This document shows positions 36,208-46,912 of a stretch of DNA of 64,000 bases, one piece after another (positions within the stretch are counted from its first letter, which is position 1; each line of letters opens with the position of its first letter). Source of the stretch: SXOA01 sp051004015. GTDB lineage: Bacteria > Planctomycetota > Planctomycetia > Pirellulales > Pirellulaceae. The stretch is from assembly GCA_051004015.1 (NCBI GenBank), contig JBPCKT010000082.1, positions 1-64,000 of the forward strand, read 5' to 3'. The position numbers and the translations under genes were made by a program. The notes below the pieces were generated by a model. That model was not told the DNA's origin and did no database searches. It saw only the letters and a program-made list of their open reading frames with translations.

Positions 36208-39200
36208 GTGAAGAGCCGCAACGTGAGCCGCCGTCCGTTATCCCAGAAGCAGAAGCGCCGTTCGTTTTTGGGAAGCGCCACGAAAACAAACCGCAGTCCT
36301 TTCGCCCACCGCGGGCTCCGATTCGAGCAGCTCGAAGACCGGCGGGTGCTTGCCTTCATCAACATCGCGGGGGGTGACGGGTCCATATGGGACATCAATG
36401 ACACAATTGTTACAACTAACGGCTTACCCGCCGGCGGAAGCGCCACTTCCACCAGCGCTGGCGGCGGAGCATCGATCAACGACGCGAGCATTCCCGGGCA
36501 GGGTGACGCTTTCGATCAAGCCGCCATGGTCTGGGTCAACAACACGCAGGTGGTCGGTGCCCTGTCACAGTCCGGCAACACCGTGACGTTCGCTCCGCAG
36601 GTGATCGCCGGTCTCAATGCGCAGCTCCAGTATTACTTCGCCAGCAGCAGCGCCACGGCCCGCATCCTGGTCACCTTGAGTAACCCAAGCGGCAGCCCGA
36701 TTACAGTTCCCATCGACTACGCCACGAACCTCGGCAGCGACTCGACGACGGTCATCAACGGAACCAGCAGTGGCGACGCGATCTTGGATCCCGCGGACCG
36801 CTGGATCGTCACTGACGACGCCTTTGTCCCCGGCGACCCAGCCAACACGACCGTCATCGAAGGTCCCGGCACCCCCGCTGTCGCGCCCTCCGCCGTGTCG
36901 ACCACGGTCTTCTCGAGTGCCGGCCCCGAAGGTATTCGGGCAACGTACAACTTGACGATCGCTCCCGGCCAGACCCGGTCCATGATGTGGTTCCAGCAAA
37001 TGAACGACACCACGGCGAATGCTCTGGCGGACGCGCCGACGTTCTTTGACACGAATCCACCGGAAGGGGGCGATCTGCTCTCGGGCCTGACCGCGGTGCA
37101 GCTCAGCCAGATCGCGAACTGGGCATTCGCCGGCCTCACGGGCAATATCGTCGTCAACGGCTCGGGCATCGATGATACGCTGATCCTCACCGCCACCGGT
37201 CCGGACGCCGGCAGTTACAGCCTCAACGGCGCGCCAGCGGTCTTCTTTTCCGCCGCCACCTCGTTCACTTTTAACGGCCTGGTCGGGAACGATCTCTTCC
37301 GGATCAACAACCCGGCCGGCGGGCTCTTCGCCCCGTCGGGGGGCATCTTCTATGACGGCGGCGGGCAGCCCGGCGACAGCATCGAGAACCTGGGCGGGTC
37401 GGCCACCAGCGGCATCTACACCCCCGGCCCGACCACCGACGCCGGCGTCATCACGCACACCAACGGCGCCGTCACCCAGACGATCAGTTTCACCGGCCTG
37501 GCCCCCGCGACCGACACGGTCACCGAGGCCACGTTCACCGTCAACGCCCCCGACAGCTCCAACTCCATTTTGGTGGACAACGGAACGGCATTGGGCGACG
37601 GCCTGATTCGCGTTTCCATCGACGCCTTCGAGCCGATCTCCTTCTCGAACAAGACCAACGTCGTTGTCAACGGCGGCACGACGGCCGCCGACGCGGCGGA
37701 CATTGTGACCCTGTCCAACACCGAGGCCTCCACGGGTTTGGCCACGCTGCGTTTCAACGGCGGTCCTGGGACGGTCGGCGACGTCATTTTCGTGCGGAAC
37801 ACCGTCGCGGGCGTCACGACCACGGTCGATGGCCAGGACGGTACTGACTTCCTCCAAATCGAGGGCTTCGACGGCACGCTCAACAGCATTCTGGGTCCGG
37901 TCGCCGTCATCGGCGGCGCTGGCGCTGCAGACACCCTCCTGGTGAGCGACGTTCTGGCCACGGCGGGCAGGATCTTTACCATCGACGCAAACTCCGTGGG
38001 CGGGGCTCCTGCCGCGATCACCTACGACAGCACGACGGAAATCCTGAACGTCAACGGCGGCTCGGGCGCCGACACGTACAACGTCTCGTCGTCGCCAACC
38101 ACGACCTACAACCTCGACGCCAACGCTCCCAGCATCCCGCCTGGCGACACGCTCAACTTTGACGCCCAGGGCCTGTCGCTCACGAGCAACGGGGCGCAGT
38201 TCACCCAGCCGGGCCGCCAGGCGGTGAATTACACCGACTTCGAGACGGTCAACGCCACGAACCTGGCCGCGCTGACCGTGGAAGGCGACGCCGCGAACAA
38301 CACCTTGACGCTCCGCCGCATCGCGCTCGACACCTTTACCTACCAGCTCGACGCAACCCCCCTCGTCACTTTCTCCCGTCCCACATCGGCCGGCACGCAG
38401 TTTACCTTTAACGGCAACGGCGGCGACGACACCTTCATCGTCAACAACAGCAGCTTCAGCGACCTCGTCAACCTTCGCACCGCCTACAACGGCGGGACGA
38501 ATAATGCGCCAGGTGCCGAGGCCTCCGGCCCCCCCGGCGATACGCTGGTCATCACCGGCCAGGAAACCGACGGCGGCATTGTCGCCCGCGAGACCTACCT
38601 CGTCGGCGACACACAGGATGCCGGCACTTGGATTTTGGACCGGGACGGCAGCCGTGGACCTGGAGCCAGCCTTGCGGGCAACGGCGACGAGTTGGTCGTC
38701 ACCTTCACTGGCTTGGAACCGGTGGATTCCGATACGCCCGCGGCGGTATTCGACGTGGTCTATGACGCCGGCGATGCTGACAGCATCCGCGTTGAGAATG
38801 GCGGCCTGCTCAACGGCTCGCAGTCGATCCGGGTCGTCGATCTAAGCGGCACTTTCGAGACATTCCGTTTCGCCAACAAGACGCTCGTCCGCCTGCACTT
38901 GAACGACTTGGCCGACACGGCCCATCTGAACTACACGATTCCCGCAGTCGGCCTGACAACTTTGGAGATTTACGGCCACGGCGTTGCCGGCGTAGGCGCA
39001 GATGACAACGCCGCCGACCACTTCCGGCTCGACGCCACGGCGAACAACGCAGCCGTCGGTCCAGCGTTCGACACATCGCTGTTCGGGCAAGGCGGCAACG
39101 ATCGCTTCAACAACTTCAGCGCAGTGACGCCTGGCGGGAACAATTCGCTCGCGAGCCTCAGTGGCCGCATCAACCTGGATGGCGGCGCCGGGGCGGATGA

Positions 39201-42200
39201 CGAAATCGGTCTCAACGCCTCAGCCGATGCGGGCCCGATTGCCGCTACCCTGACCAGTACGCAGCTTAGCGGCGCTGCGCCCGGAACCATTGATTACGTA
39301 GCAGTAGAGGAATTCAGCCTTGGAGCGACGTCCGCGGCAGACACCATCGACATTCTCTCCTCGGCGCTGGGCACCGCCTATCTCATCAGTGGCCTCAGCG
39401 GAAGCGATACCATCACCATCGGCAATAGCACGGCCGACTTCGCGGCCAACAACTTTGATGGTTCCCTGGCGGCCATTGATGGTCCCATAGACATCGCGCC
39501 CGACGGCTTGGGGGCCGTCGGAACGGACACGTTGAATGTGGATGCTTCCGGTGACGTCGCCCTGGCGGGTGCCGCCAGCATTACGAATATCGGCGGCGAC
39601 ACATTCCTGTATGGGGCCCTTTCCAACACTGGTAACACGACTCGTCTAGAAAACTTTGCGTCGGCGTTCATCGACTATCGTCACGCCGCGACCGCAGGTG
39701 GTCTAATGGACGATGCTGCCAACCGCCTGGAAAACCTGAATGTCCGCACCTCCACCGGCAACGACGTGGTGGTTGTCAACCACACCACTGCCGTCACGCA
39801 GACCACGCTTGACACCCGCCAGGGGAATGACACGGTCACGATCAACGGCGACAACCTGAGTGCCGCCAACCTGTTCCGCGGCCTGGGCGCCCCCTCCGTC
39901 GCCGACGGAAATGACTTCTTTACGCTTAACATCACGGCCAATCTAGGCGCTGGTGCATTCGCGCCGCTTACGAGCGTCCAGATCGAAGGCAACAATCAGC
40001 TCGCCGGCATCGACGGCCGGGATCGGCTGCTCATCAACGATAATTCCGCGGCGGCCCGCAACCTGAACTATCACTATCTGGCTGCCGGGTCCGGTGATCT
40101 TGATATCGAGGCGGTTGGCGGCGCAGGCCTGGCGGGAGCCGTGGTTCCCGGTCTGGCTTTGCAGGTCCGCACGATGGAGTCCGTTAGCTTCGATGCCGCA
40201 GGCGCGAATAACGACACGGTCCAGGTCACCGGCATCGTCGCAGTGGACGACATTCTCACGGTAGTGCCATTTTCCGAGGCCAGCGGCCAGACACTTGTTT
40301 ATCGCGGCGGCACGCCCTATCTCGGCGCTCCCCCCGCTACCATTGTCGGTGCTCGCCCCGGTGTTTCCGGCGGCGGAGCGGGACCGGACCTCGCCATCGA
40401 CGGCATCGCCCCGGCCGGCATCACGGTCGACGGCGGCGGTAACTCCGGTGCAGCCGTCAGCGGCGACCAGGTGGTTGTCCACGGCTTCAGCGAGAACCAG
40501 ATCAATAACGGTGGCACGGCCCCCATTTTCAGCGGCTCCTTCGCGGCCCTCGGTGCCGGCGTCATCCAGCCCGCCGTGGCGGTCGGTACGGCCTATGACG
40601 ATATCCTGGTCACCCAAGCCCTGGTGGACATCACGAATGTCGGCGTCGGCCAGTTGCTCTTGGTCAACGTCAACACGGCCACGTTCACCCAGAACAATCC
40701 GTTGCCTCCCGCCGATGAACGGGCAGGACTCCTCGTCAACGGCGGCGACGAAGTCGGCACCCGCCCCAACGGCGTGGCGGACGACTTCTTCGTCACTGTT
40801 TCGAGCAACTTCAACATCAAGGTCAACGGCAACCTGCCCGACCCGGCGATTATTGGTCCTGACGGCCTCCCCCGAGGCGATCAGCTCAACTTTAGCGGAC
40901 CAGGCTCGCTCAATATCTTCAGCGACAAGGCCACACCCCCGAACGTCCAGGTCCAGTTTGGCGGCTCGACCTTTGGCGTGCAATACAGCTCGATCGAACG
41001 CTTCGCCGCGAACCTCGGGCCGTCTCCCGCCAATGGCACCGCCAACCTCATCGGCGACAACAACAACCCCTCCGCCGCCTCCAATCAGCCGGACAACTTC
41101 GTGGTTCGCGGGCGGGACGTGGACGGCGATTTCACCGACGCCGGCTATCAGGAGATGACCGTCTCCATCAACGGCAGCGCGCCGATCCTGCTCAATGGAA
41201 TCCGCTACCTGAAGGTTTACGGCGACGATCTGCAGGGGACCTTTGATCCCGCCAACCTCAACACCAACGACACCAGCGTCGATACGCTCGATATCCGCGC
41301 CTTCGCGGACAATGTCCCGACCGGCTGGGGCGTGGATGTCTTCTTCAATGAAGGCGCTCCGGCCCAGGCGGACGGCCTGCAACAGGACTTGATCATTTAC
41401 CACACCGCCACCGGCGTGGCGGCTCCCCCGGACGTGTTCGGCGCGGGGACCGTCTCGGAAGACATCATCGTGCAGCCCACGGGCCCGGACAACGGCGAGA
41501 TCCGCAGCACCAACGCGGCCGATGGATCATTGATTTACGTTCTCTCCTATGTCAACAACACCGACATCGTGTTCATCGATGACGACGGCGTGCCCGGCAA
41601 CGGCGTTCCGCCGGGACCGCCCCCGCCCGCCGGCACCACCTACGATGCCCTCAGCGACGTCGATTCGCTCACGCTCCGCGGCACCAATCCCAACAACGGG
41701 TACACCAGCGGCAGCGAACGGTTTGATATCAACATCACGAGCGTGCTGGGCACTCCCGCCACGCCGGTGATCAGCGTGCGGGACAATGCCACCGGCGCTA
41801 TTTTGTATCGCGTGCGCGAGTTCCGCACGCAGACTCAGGTAGCCGGCGTGACGGACGCTTCCGACTTCCTGGCTCTGAATGATTCCAATCCGGGCAGCCT
41901 GGTTTATACGACGATCACGCTGGACCCCATGGGCGGCAACGACATCGTCCAGGTCGACGACCCGGCCACGCCGGCTCCGCTCGCCACGGACGTGCTGGAC
42001 GGCGAAAGCATCCTGCTGTTTACCTCGATCGACGTCGGAGCAGGCAACGATCGCGTGAACCTCAGCCGCACGACGCTGGCCCTGCCCGGGGCGGCGACGC
42101 TGACGACTCAGATTTACGGCGGCGAAGGGGACGATACCCTGATCGGTAGCCCCTACATTGACCGGATCTACGGCGGCGTGGGTAATGACACGCTGATTGG

Positions 42201-45200
42201 CCGCCAGGGTGCGGATAACGAATACGGTGAGGAGGGGAATGACCTCTTTGGCGATCAACTCGCTGGCGTTGGCGGGATCAGCAACCTGACCGCGGACGAC
42301 GCCGGCAACGACCAGATGTTTGGTGGCGCCGGCTCCGACCGCTTCGTTTGGGATCCAGGGGATAATAACGACACGATGGAAGGCGGGGCTGGCGAAAGCG
42401 ATCAGCTCGTCTTCTTCGGCAACGGCGCCGCGGAAACCTTCGCCTTCACGCAGAACGGCACGCGGCTCACCTTCACCCGCAGCGTCGGAGCCGTCACGCT
42501 GGATGTCGCCGGCGTCGACCAGGTCACGCTCCAGACCGGCGGCGGCGCGGACATTGTCACCATTAATGACATCACCCAGACCGACGTTCGCTCGATCGAC
42601 GTCAATCTGGCCAACGCCGACGGCACTGCCGACGCGGCGGTGGACAATATCACCGTCTTCGGCCGCGAAGTGGCGGACAGCGTCGCAATTCTCGCTCCCT
42701 CCGCGGGCGTGCTCGCCATCACCGGCCTCAAGTACGACATCAACATCCGCAACGCCGTGGCTGCCAACGATGTCTTCACCTTCAATGCCGTCGGCGGCAA
42801 TGACACGGTGTTCACAGCCGACGATCTGTCCGCCCAGTTCACCACCGCCAACTTCACCGTGAACGGCGGTTTGGGCAACGACACCATCTCCGGCTACGGC
42901 ACGCTCAACGGCGATGCCGGCGATGACACGCTGGTCGGCGGTAGCCTGGCCAACGTGATTTCCGGCGGCGCAGGCAACGACACCATTAACGGCGGCGGCG
43001 GTGACGATGCCCTTAACGGCAACGACGGCGAGGATACCTTCGTCGGCGGGACCGGCAATGACACCATCGACGGCGGCAACGATTACGACACTATCCTGGT
43101 GCTGGGGACCTCCAGCAACGATACGATTACCGCCAACCAGACGACGGCCACCTCCGTGACTTACACCGTGACCCCCAGCGTCGGCACGGCCAGCGTGGAG
43201 ACCGATATCCTGGTCACTGTTGCCGGCGTCCGCACGGTGGAAGAGCTCCACATCGTGGCAGGTGCTGGCGATGATACCATCGTCGTCACGGCTGCCGACG
43301 CGCTCGGCGTCGACGGCGTTGTCAATGCCCTGCTATTCAACGTCGATGGCGGCCCGGCAAATACCCGCGACCGCTTGTCCGTCCAAGACAACGGCACCGG
43401 GGATCTGCTCCTCTACCGCCAGGGGACGACCTTCGACAGCGGCTCAATCTCCGTGGGGCCCGGCAATGCGGAACCGCTGGAAACCGTCTTCACCGGCATC
43501 GAGCGGGTTGATCCCATTGCCGGCACAGGGGGCGCGATCCGCTTCTTCAAGCTTGATACGCTGGAATGGAACGACAACATCGCCAATGCCACGCACCTCG
43601 GCGCGGACGAGACGATCAACGTCGATCCCAATATCGATCCGGGGGCCGTGGTCGTCCCGGGCTTTGCCCCCCTGCCGGCCGACAACGATTTCTTCCGCAT
43701 CGTGGCGGAGCGGACCGGCACGCTAGACATCCAGGTTTATTTCACCCAATTGCTCACCGTTCCCAGCGGCCGGCCCGGATTGCCCAATGCCGGCAATCTC
43801 GATATCGAGCTCTATGACGTGGATGGCACACTGATTGTCGACGGCGTGCTCGGCGGCCTGGACTTCGGCATCAACGACGCCACCGACAACGAGCGGATTC
43901 GCATTCCGGCCGTGGCGGGACAGACCTACTACCTCCGCGTGCTGCCCAATGGAACCGCCATCAACACTTACAGCATCACGACGATCAACACGGCCGCCCC
44001 CGTGCCGTTTGATATCGAGTTGCTGGACACCCCGCTGAACCTGGCGACCAACGCGACGCCCGGGGCACCCGGCGCGACTGCCGTCGGCGTCAGCAGCGAC
44101 ACCGGCCGCTCGCGGTTTGACGACATCACGTTCGACAATGACCCGACCATCCTGATCCGCGTTCCGAATGTGATCCAGGTTGGCGGACTGAGCTTCCTGG
44201 ACGACATTCCCGCTAACGGTAACGGCGTTACGCCCGGCAGCCCGCCCGATGAGACGATCCTCATCCCGTTTGTCACCAGCACCGTGACCAACGCACCCAG
44301 CGCTGGCTTCCGTGTGGCCGTGTTTGTCACCGAGAACAACACCACCGATGCCGTGCTGGCCGGTTATGCTCAGCCCATCCTTGGCCGCCCCGGCGTCTTC
44401 ACCTTCACGTTTGCTAACGACGCCTTGGCTCCCGACGGCAGCTACTTTATCTCTTCCAGCGTGGAGATGATCGATCCGACCGCGCCGGAGCAGAACCAGG
44501 GCTTTGGCGAACTGGCCGAGTCGCTGGAGATCATCGTCGATACCATCCTGCCGCCGGTTTCGTTTGGCTCGCCAGGCATCGGCAACGACGGCTTGATTCT
44601 GTCGGACGACTGCCCGACTCCGCTGATCAATCTCACCAACATCGCCCGGCCCACATTCTGGGGCCGCGCGGAAGCCGATACGGTGATCAACCTGTATCTC
44701 GACTCCAACAACAACGGCCTGTTCGATCCGGCCACCGACGTGTTCCTGGGCCAGACGGTTGCCACGCCCTTCGACGGCGGCGATCAATATCCGAACGGCT
44801 ATTGGGAGATCGAATCGCGGCTCAGCCTGAACGATCCGTCGCTGATTCTGCCCGTACCCGGCGTTCTTCCCTTGGACGGCCCGCGGACGTTGTTCATCAC
44901 CGCGGAGGACGTCGCCGGTAACATCACCGGCACTCCGACGGCAATTGCGCTGCAGATCGTGCTCGATACCCAGGGTCCGCAGGTTACCGACGTGGACGTC
45001 AACAACGCCGGCAATCCTTACGACCTGTTCGATCCCAAGCCGAGCACCGACGGCCCGACTCCGCTGGTGAACTCCCTCGTCATCAGTTTCCAGGACCTGC
45101 CCGCCCGGGTGGCGGGAACCCTGTATGCGGCACTGGCCGACGGTTCCGACACGGCGGGCCTCATCACGCTGATCGGCGACTACAACGGGATTATTCCGAT

Positions 45201-46770
45201 CCTGGACACCATTTTGGTTAACAATCCCCCCGTTGCCGGCTCGCCCGCCACAGCGACGATCGAACTGGTCTTCCGCACTCCGGGACCCGATGGAATATTC
45301 AATACGACTGACGACGTTGGCAAGCCGCTTCCGGACGACCGCTTTACGCTCAACGTTAGCGACGAGATCACCGACCCGCTTTGCAACAAGTTGGACGGAG
45401 AAAGCAACGCCAGCGAGCCGCAAGAGAACCCGACGTTCCCCAGCGGCAACGGCATTCGCGGCGGCGATTTCGTCGCCCGCTTCACCGTGGACAGCCGGGC
45501 CGAGGTCGGCACTTGGGGAGCCGGAGCCGCCTGGATCGACACCAACGGCAACACCACGTTCGATCAGAACAATCCTGACTTCACCAACCGCGACATTACC
45601 TACTACCTGGGCTATACCAGCGACAACCTGTTCGCCGGTAACTTTGTGAAGGCCCCCGGCGGCGTCGCCGACGGCTTTGACAAGTTGGCCGCTTACGGAC
45701 GGGTGGGCACGCAGTGGCGATGGTTGGTGGATGTGGATAACGACGGAGTGATTACACCCGGCGTGGACATCGCCGTGGTCGATCCGGCCGGCATCAACGG
45801 CTTGCCGGTCGCGGGCAACTTCGACGGCAACGTCGCCAATGGCGACGAAGTCGGCGTCTTTACCGGGACCACCTGGTATTTCGATACCAACCATGACTTC
45901 AAGGTGGAGCTTGGCTCGGCGGTCGCTTGGAGCCAAAGCGGCTATCCCGTGGTCGGCAACTACGACGGCGTGGCCGGCGACGACCTGGCCACCTACCGCG
46001 ACAACACCTTCTTCATCGACTTCGGCCGCAACGGCACGGTTGACCGGACCTTCCGCTTCGGCTTCCCCACGCCGAATAACCGGCCGGTCTCGGCGGACGT
46101 GGATCGCGACGGTCACGACGACCTTGGCTTGTTCGTCCCCAATCGGGCTGGCGTCTCGCCGCACGAGGATGCCGAATGGTACATTCTGGTCTCCGGCGGC
46201 GCTCGTATCGTGAACCGCATTCATGCGGACCCGATCGACGGGGTGCCGGTCATCAACTACAAGCCGGTGCCGTTCGGCAACGATATCTTCATCCAGTACG
46301 GGGATGAATTTGGCATGCCCATCCTGGGCAACTTCGATCCGCCGGTCACCCCCGGCGGCAGGCCCGGCGCCAGCTTCCCGTCCAGCAATCCGAGTAACCC
46401 GCTGGACGTGAACAACGACGGCTTTGTCACGCCCATTGACGCCCTGCTGGTCATCAATGAGATCAACGCCAACGGCAGCCACACCCTCGAGACGACCGGC
46501 TTCCACACGGCACCGTTCATTGACACCGACCGGGACAATGTGGTTTCGCCGCACGACGTGCTGCTGGTCATCAATCACCTCAACGCGCAGCAGTCTGGCG
46601 GATCCGGTGAGGAGGGCGAAGGAGAATCGTTTGCTCCGGCTTCCGCTCACGACGAGATCTTTGGAGAGATCGGGGCGATTGCTCCTGTCACGTCCGCCAG
46701 CGACGGCGGAATCATCAGCCTGCTGGCCGATGAACAGGTCCGCGCCAAACGTAGCCGCCAGGCCGAATAG
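36208..46770 (+). CDS. giant exported protein, RTX repeats and dockerin
   Basis: A single frame of 3520 residues starting with GTG (GAGGAG eight bases upstream). The N-terminus is basic and contains the planctomycete motif FEQLEDRRVLA (about 38-48). A very long beta-rich region follows, with irregular repeats of the form NGG.GDDTF.VNN. Calcium-binding RTX nonapeptides occur at about 1970-2020 (GGEGDDTLIG, GGVGNDTLIG) and 2228-2295 (GGAGNDTINGGGGDDALNGN). At about 2450-2595 is a pre-peptidase C-terminal-like domain, then Ig-like modules, and at about 3100-3380 FG-GAP-like repeats (AGNFDGNVANGDEVGVFTG). Two dockerin-like loops (DVNNDGFVTPIDALLVINEI, DTDRDNVVSPHDVLLVINHL) end it. It is probably an adhesin or surface-layer-like protein; the ligand is unknown. 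Confidence 0.93.
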   Translation: MKSRNVSRRPLSQKQKRRSFLGSATKTNRSPFAHRGLRFEQLEDRRVLAFINIAGGDGSIWDINDTIVTTNGLPAGGSATSTSAGGGASINDASIPGQGDAFDQAAMVWVNNTQVVGALSQSGNTVTFAPQVIAGLNAQLQYYFASSSATARILVTLSNPSGSPITVPIDYATNLGSDSTTVINGTSSGDAILDPADRWIVTDDAFVPGDPANTTVIEGPGTPAVAPSAVSTTVFSSAGPEGIRATYNLTIAPGQTRSMMWFQQMNDTTANALADAPTFFDTNPPEGGDLLSGLTAVQLSQIANWAFAGLTGNIVVNGSGIDDTLILTATGPDAGSYSLNGAPAVFFSAATSFTFNGLVGNDLFRINNPAGGLFAPSGGIFYDGGGQPGDSIENLGGSATSGIYTPGPTTDAGVITHTNGAVTQTISFTGLAPATDTVTEATFTVNAPDSSNSILVDNGTALGDGLIRVSIDAFEPISFSNKTNVVVNGGTTAADAADIVTLSNTEASTGLATLRFNGGPGTVGDVIFVRNTVAGVTTTVDGQDGTDFLQIEGFDGTLNSILGPVAVIGGAGAADTLLVSDVLATAGRIFTIDANSVGGAPAAITYDSTTEILNVNGGSGADTYNVSSSPTTTYNLDANAPSIPPGDTLNFDAQGLSLTSNGAQFTQPGRQAVNYTDFETVNATNLAALTVEGDAANNTLTLRRIALDTFTYQLDATPLVTFSRPTSAGTQFTFNGNGGDDTFIVNNSSFSDLVNLRTAYNGGTNNAPGAEASGPPGDTLVITGQETDGGIVARETYLVGDTQDAGTWILDRDGSRGPGASLAGNGDELVVTFTGLEPVDSDTPAAVFDVVYDAGDADSIRVENGGLLNGSQSIRVVDLSGTFETFRFANKTLVRLHLNDLADTAHLNYTIPAVGLTTLEIYGHGVAGVGADDNAADHFRLDATANNAAVGPAFDTSLFGQGGNDRFNNFSAVTPGGNNSLASLSGRINLDGGAGADDEIGLNASADAGPIAATLTSTQLSGAAPGTIDYVAVEEFSLGATSAADTIDILSSALGTAYLISGLSGSDTITIGNSTADFAANNFDGSLAAIDGPIDIAPDGLGAVGTDTLNVDASGDVALAGAASITNIGGDTFLYGALSNTGNTTRLENFASAFIDYRHAATAGGLMDDAANRLENLNVRTSTGNDVVVVNHTTAVTQTTLDTRQGNDTVTINGDNLSAANLFRGLGAPSVADGNDFFTLNITANLGAGAFAPLTSVQIEGNNQLAGIDGRDRLLINDNSAAARNLNYHYLAAGSGDLDIEAVGGAGLAGAVVPGLALQVRTMESVSFDAAGANNDTVQVTGIVAVDDILTVVPFSEASGQTLVYRGGTPYLGAPPATIVGARPGVSGGGAGPDLAIDGIAPAGITVDGGGNSGAAVSGDQVVVHGFSENQINNGGTAPIFSGSFAALGAGVIQPAVAVGTAYDDILVTQALVDITNVGVGQLLLVNVNTATFTQNNPLPPADERAGLLVNGGDEVGTRPNGVADDFFVTVSSNFNIKVNGNLPDPAIIGPDGLPRGDQLNFSGPGSLNIFSDKATPPNVQVQFGGSTFGVQYSSIERFAANLGPSPANGTANLIGDNNNPSAASNQPDNFVVRGRDVDGDFTDAGYQEMTVSINGSAPILLNGIRYLKVYGDDLQGTFDPANLNTNDTSVDTLDIRAFADNVPTGWGVDVFFNEGAPAQADGLQQDLIIYHTATGVAAPPDVFGAGTVSEDIIVQPTGPDNGEIRSTNAADGSLIYVLSYVNNTDIVFIDDDGVPGNGVPPGPPPPAGTTYDALSDVDSLTLRGTNPNNGYTSGSERFDINITSVLGTPATPVISVRDNATGAILYRVREFRTQTQVAGVTDASDFLALNDSNPGSLVYTTITLDPMGGNDIVQVDDPATPAPLATDVLDGESILLFTSIDVGAGNDRVNLSRTTLALPGAATLTTQIYGGEGDDTLIGSPYIDRIYGGVGNDTLIGRQGADNEYGEEGNDLFGDQLAGVGGISNLTADDAGNDQMFGGAGSDRFVWDPGDNNDTMEGGAGESDQLVFFGNGAAETFAFTQNGTRLTFTRSVGAVTLDVAGVDQVTLQTGGGADIVTINDITQTDVRSIDVNLANADGTADAAVDNITVFGREVADSVAILAPSAGVLAITGLKYDINIRNAVAANDVFTFNAVGGNDTVFTADDLSAQFTTANFTVNGGLGNDTISGYGTLNGDAGDDTLVGGSLANVISGGAGNDTINGGGGDDALNGNDGEDTFVGGTGNDTIDGGNDYDTILVLGTSSNDTITANQTTATSVTYTVTPSVGTASVETDILVTVAGVRTVEELHIVAGAGDDTIVVTAADALGVDGVVNALLFNVDGGPANTRDRLSVQDNGTGDLLLYRQGTTFDSGSISVGPGNAEPLETVFTGIERVDPIAGTGGAIRFFKLDTLEWNDNIANATHLGADETINVDPNIDPGAVVVPGFAPLPADNDFFRIVAERTGTLDIQVYFTQLLTVPSGRPGLPNAGNLDIELYDVDGTLIVDGVLGGLDFGINDATDNERIRIPAVAGQTYYLRVLPNGTAINTYSITTINTAAPVPFDIELLDTPLNLATNATPGAPGATAVGVSSDTGRSRFDDITFDNDPTILIRVPNVIQVGGLSFLDDIPANGNGVTPGSPPDETILIPFVTSTVTNAPSAGFRVAVFVTENNTTDAVLAGYAQPILGRPGVFTFTFANDALAPDGSYFISSSVEMIDPTAPEQNQGFGELAESLEIIVDTILPPVSFGSPGIGNDGLILSDDCPTPLINLTNIARPTFWGRAEADTVINLYLDSNNNGLFDPATDVFLGQTVATPFDGGDQYPNGYWEIESRLSLNDPSLILPVPGVLPLDGPRTLFITAEDVAGNITGTPTAIALQIVLDTQGPQVTDVDVNNAGNPYDLFDPKPSTDGPTPLVNSLVISFQDLPARVAGTLYAALADGSDTAGLITLIGDYNGIIPILDTILVNNPPVAGSPATATIELVFRTPGPDGIFNTTDDVGKPLPDDRFTLNVSDEITDPLCNKLDGESNASEPQENPTFPSGNGIRGGDFVARFTVDSRAEVGTWGAGAAWIDTNGNTTFDQNNPDFTNRDITYYLGYTSDNLFAGNFVKAPGGVADGFDKLAAYGRVGTQWRWLVDVDNDGVITPGVDIAVVDPAGINGLPVAGNFDGNVANGDEVGVFTGTTWYFDTNHDFKVELGSAVAWSQSGYPVVGNYDGVAGDDLATYRDNTFFIDFGRNGTVDRTFRFGFPTPNNRPVSADVDRDGHDDLGLFVPNRAGVSPHEDAEWYILVSGGARIVNRIHADPIDGVPVINYKPVPFGNDIFIQYGDEFGMPILGNFDPPVTPGGRPGASFPSSNPSNPLDVNNDGFVTPIDALLVINEINANGSHTLETTGFHTAPFIDTDRDNVVSPHDVLLVINHLNAQQSGGSGEEGEGESFAPASAHDEIFGEIGAIAPVTSASDGGIISLLADEQVRAKRSRQAE

Positions 46771-46799
46771 CGGCGGCGGAAGTGAATATTGAAAACTCC

Positions 46800-46831
46800 A
46801 GCGGCTCCGGAAACCCGGAGCCGCTTTTTTT
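46800..46831 (+). terminator. strong rho-independent terminator
   Basis: AGCGGCTCCGG, AAAC, CCGGAGCCGCT, then seven T. A perfect 11-bp stem 30 bases after the stop of the giant gene. Confidence 0.92.
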
Positions 46832-46912
46832 GCCTTGCTGGAAGCAGGGCGTCCGCCCCGTTAGAATCCCCTCTTCCGCACGATGTCAACTTGCCCACCT
46901 GGAGACTCTCCC

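Noticed and set aside
43723..46650. Minus-strand open frame of about 975 codons inside the RTX giant gene
   Set aside because: It is the antisense of a high-GC coding region with strong third-position bias. The product has no domain, while the plus-strand frame has RTX, Ig-like and dockerin modules.
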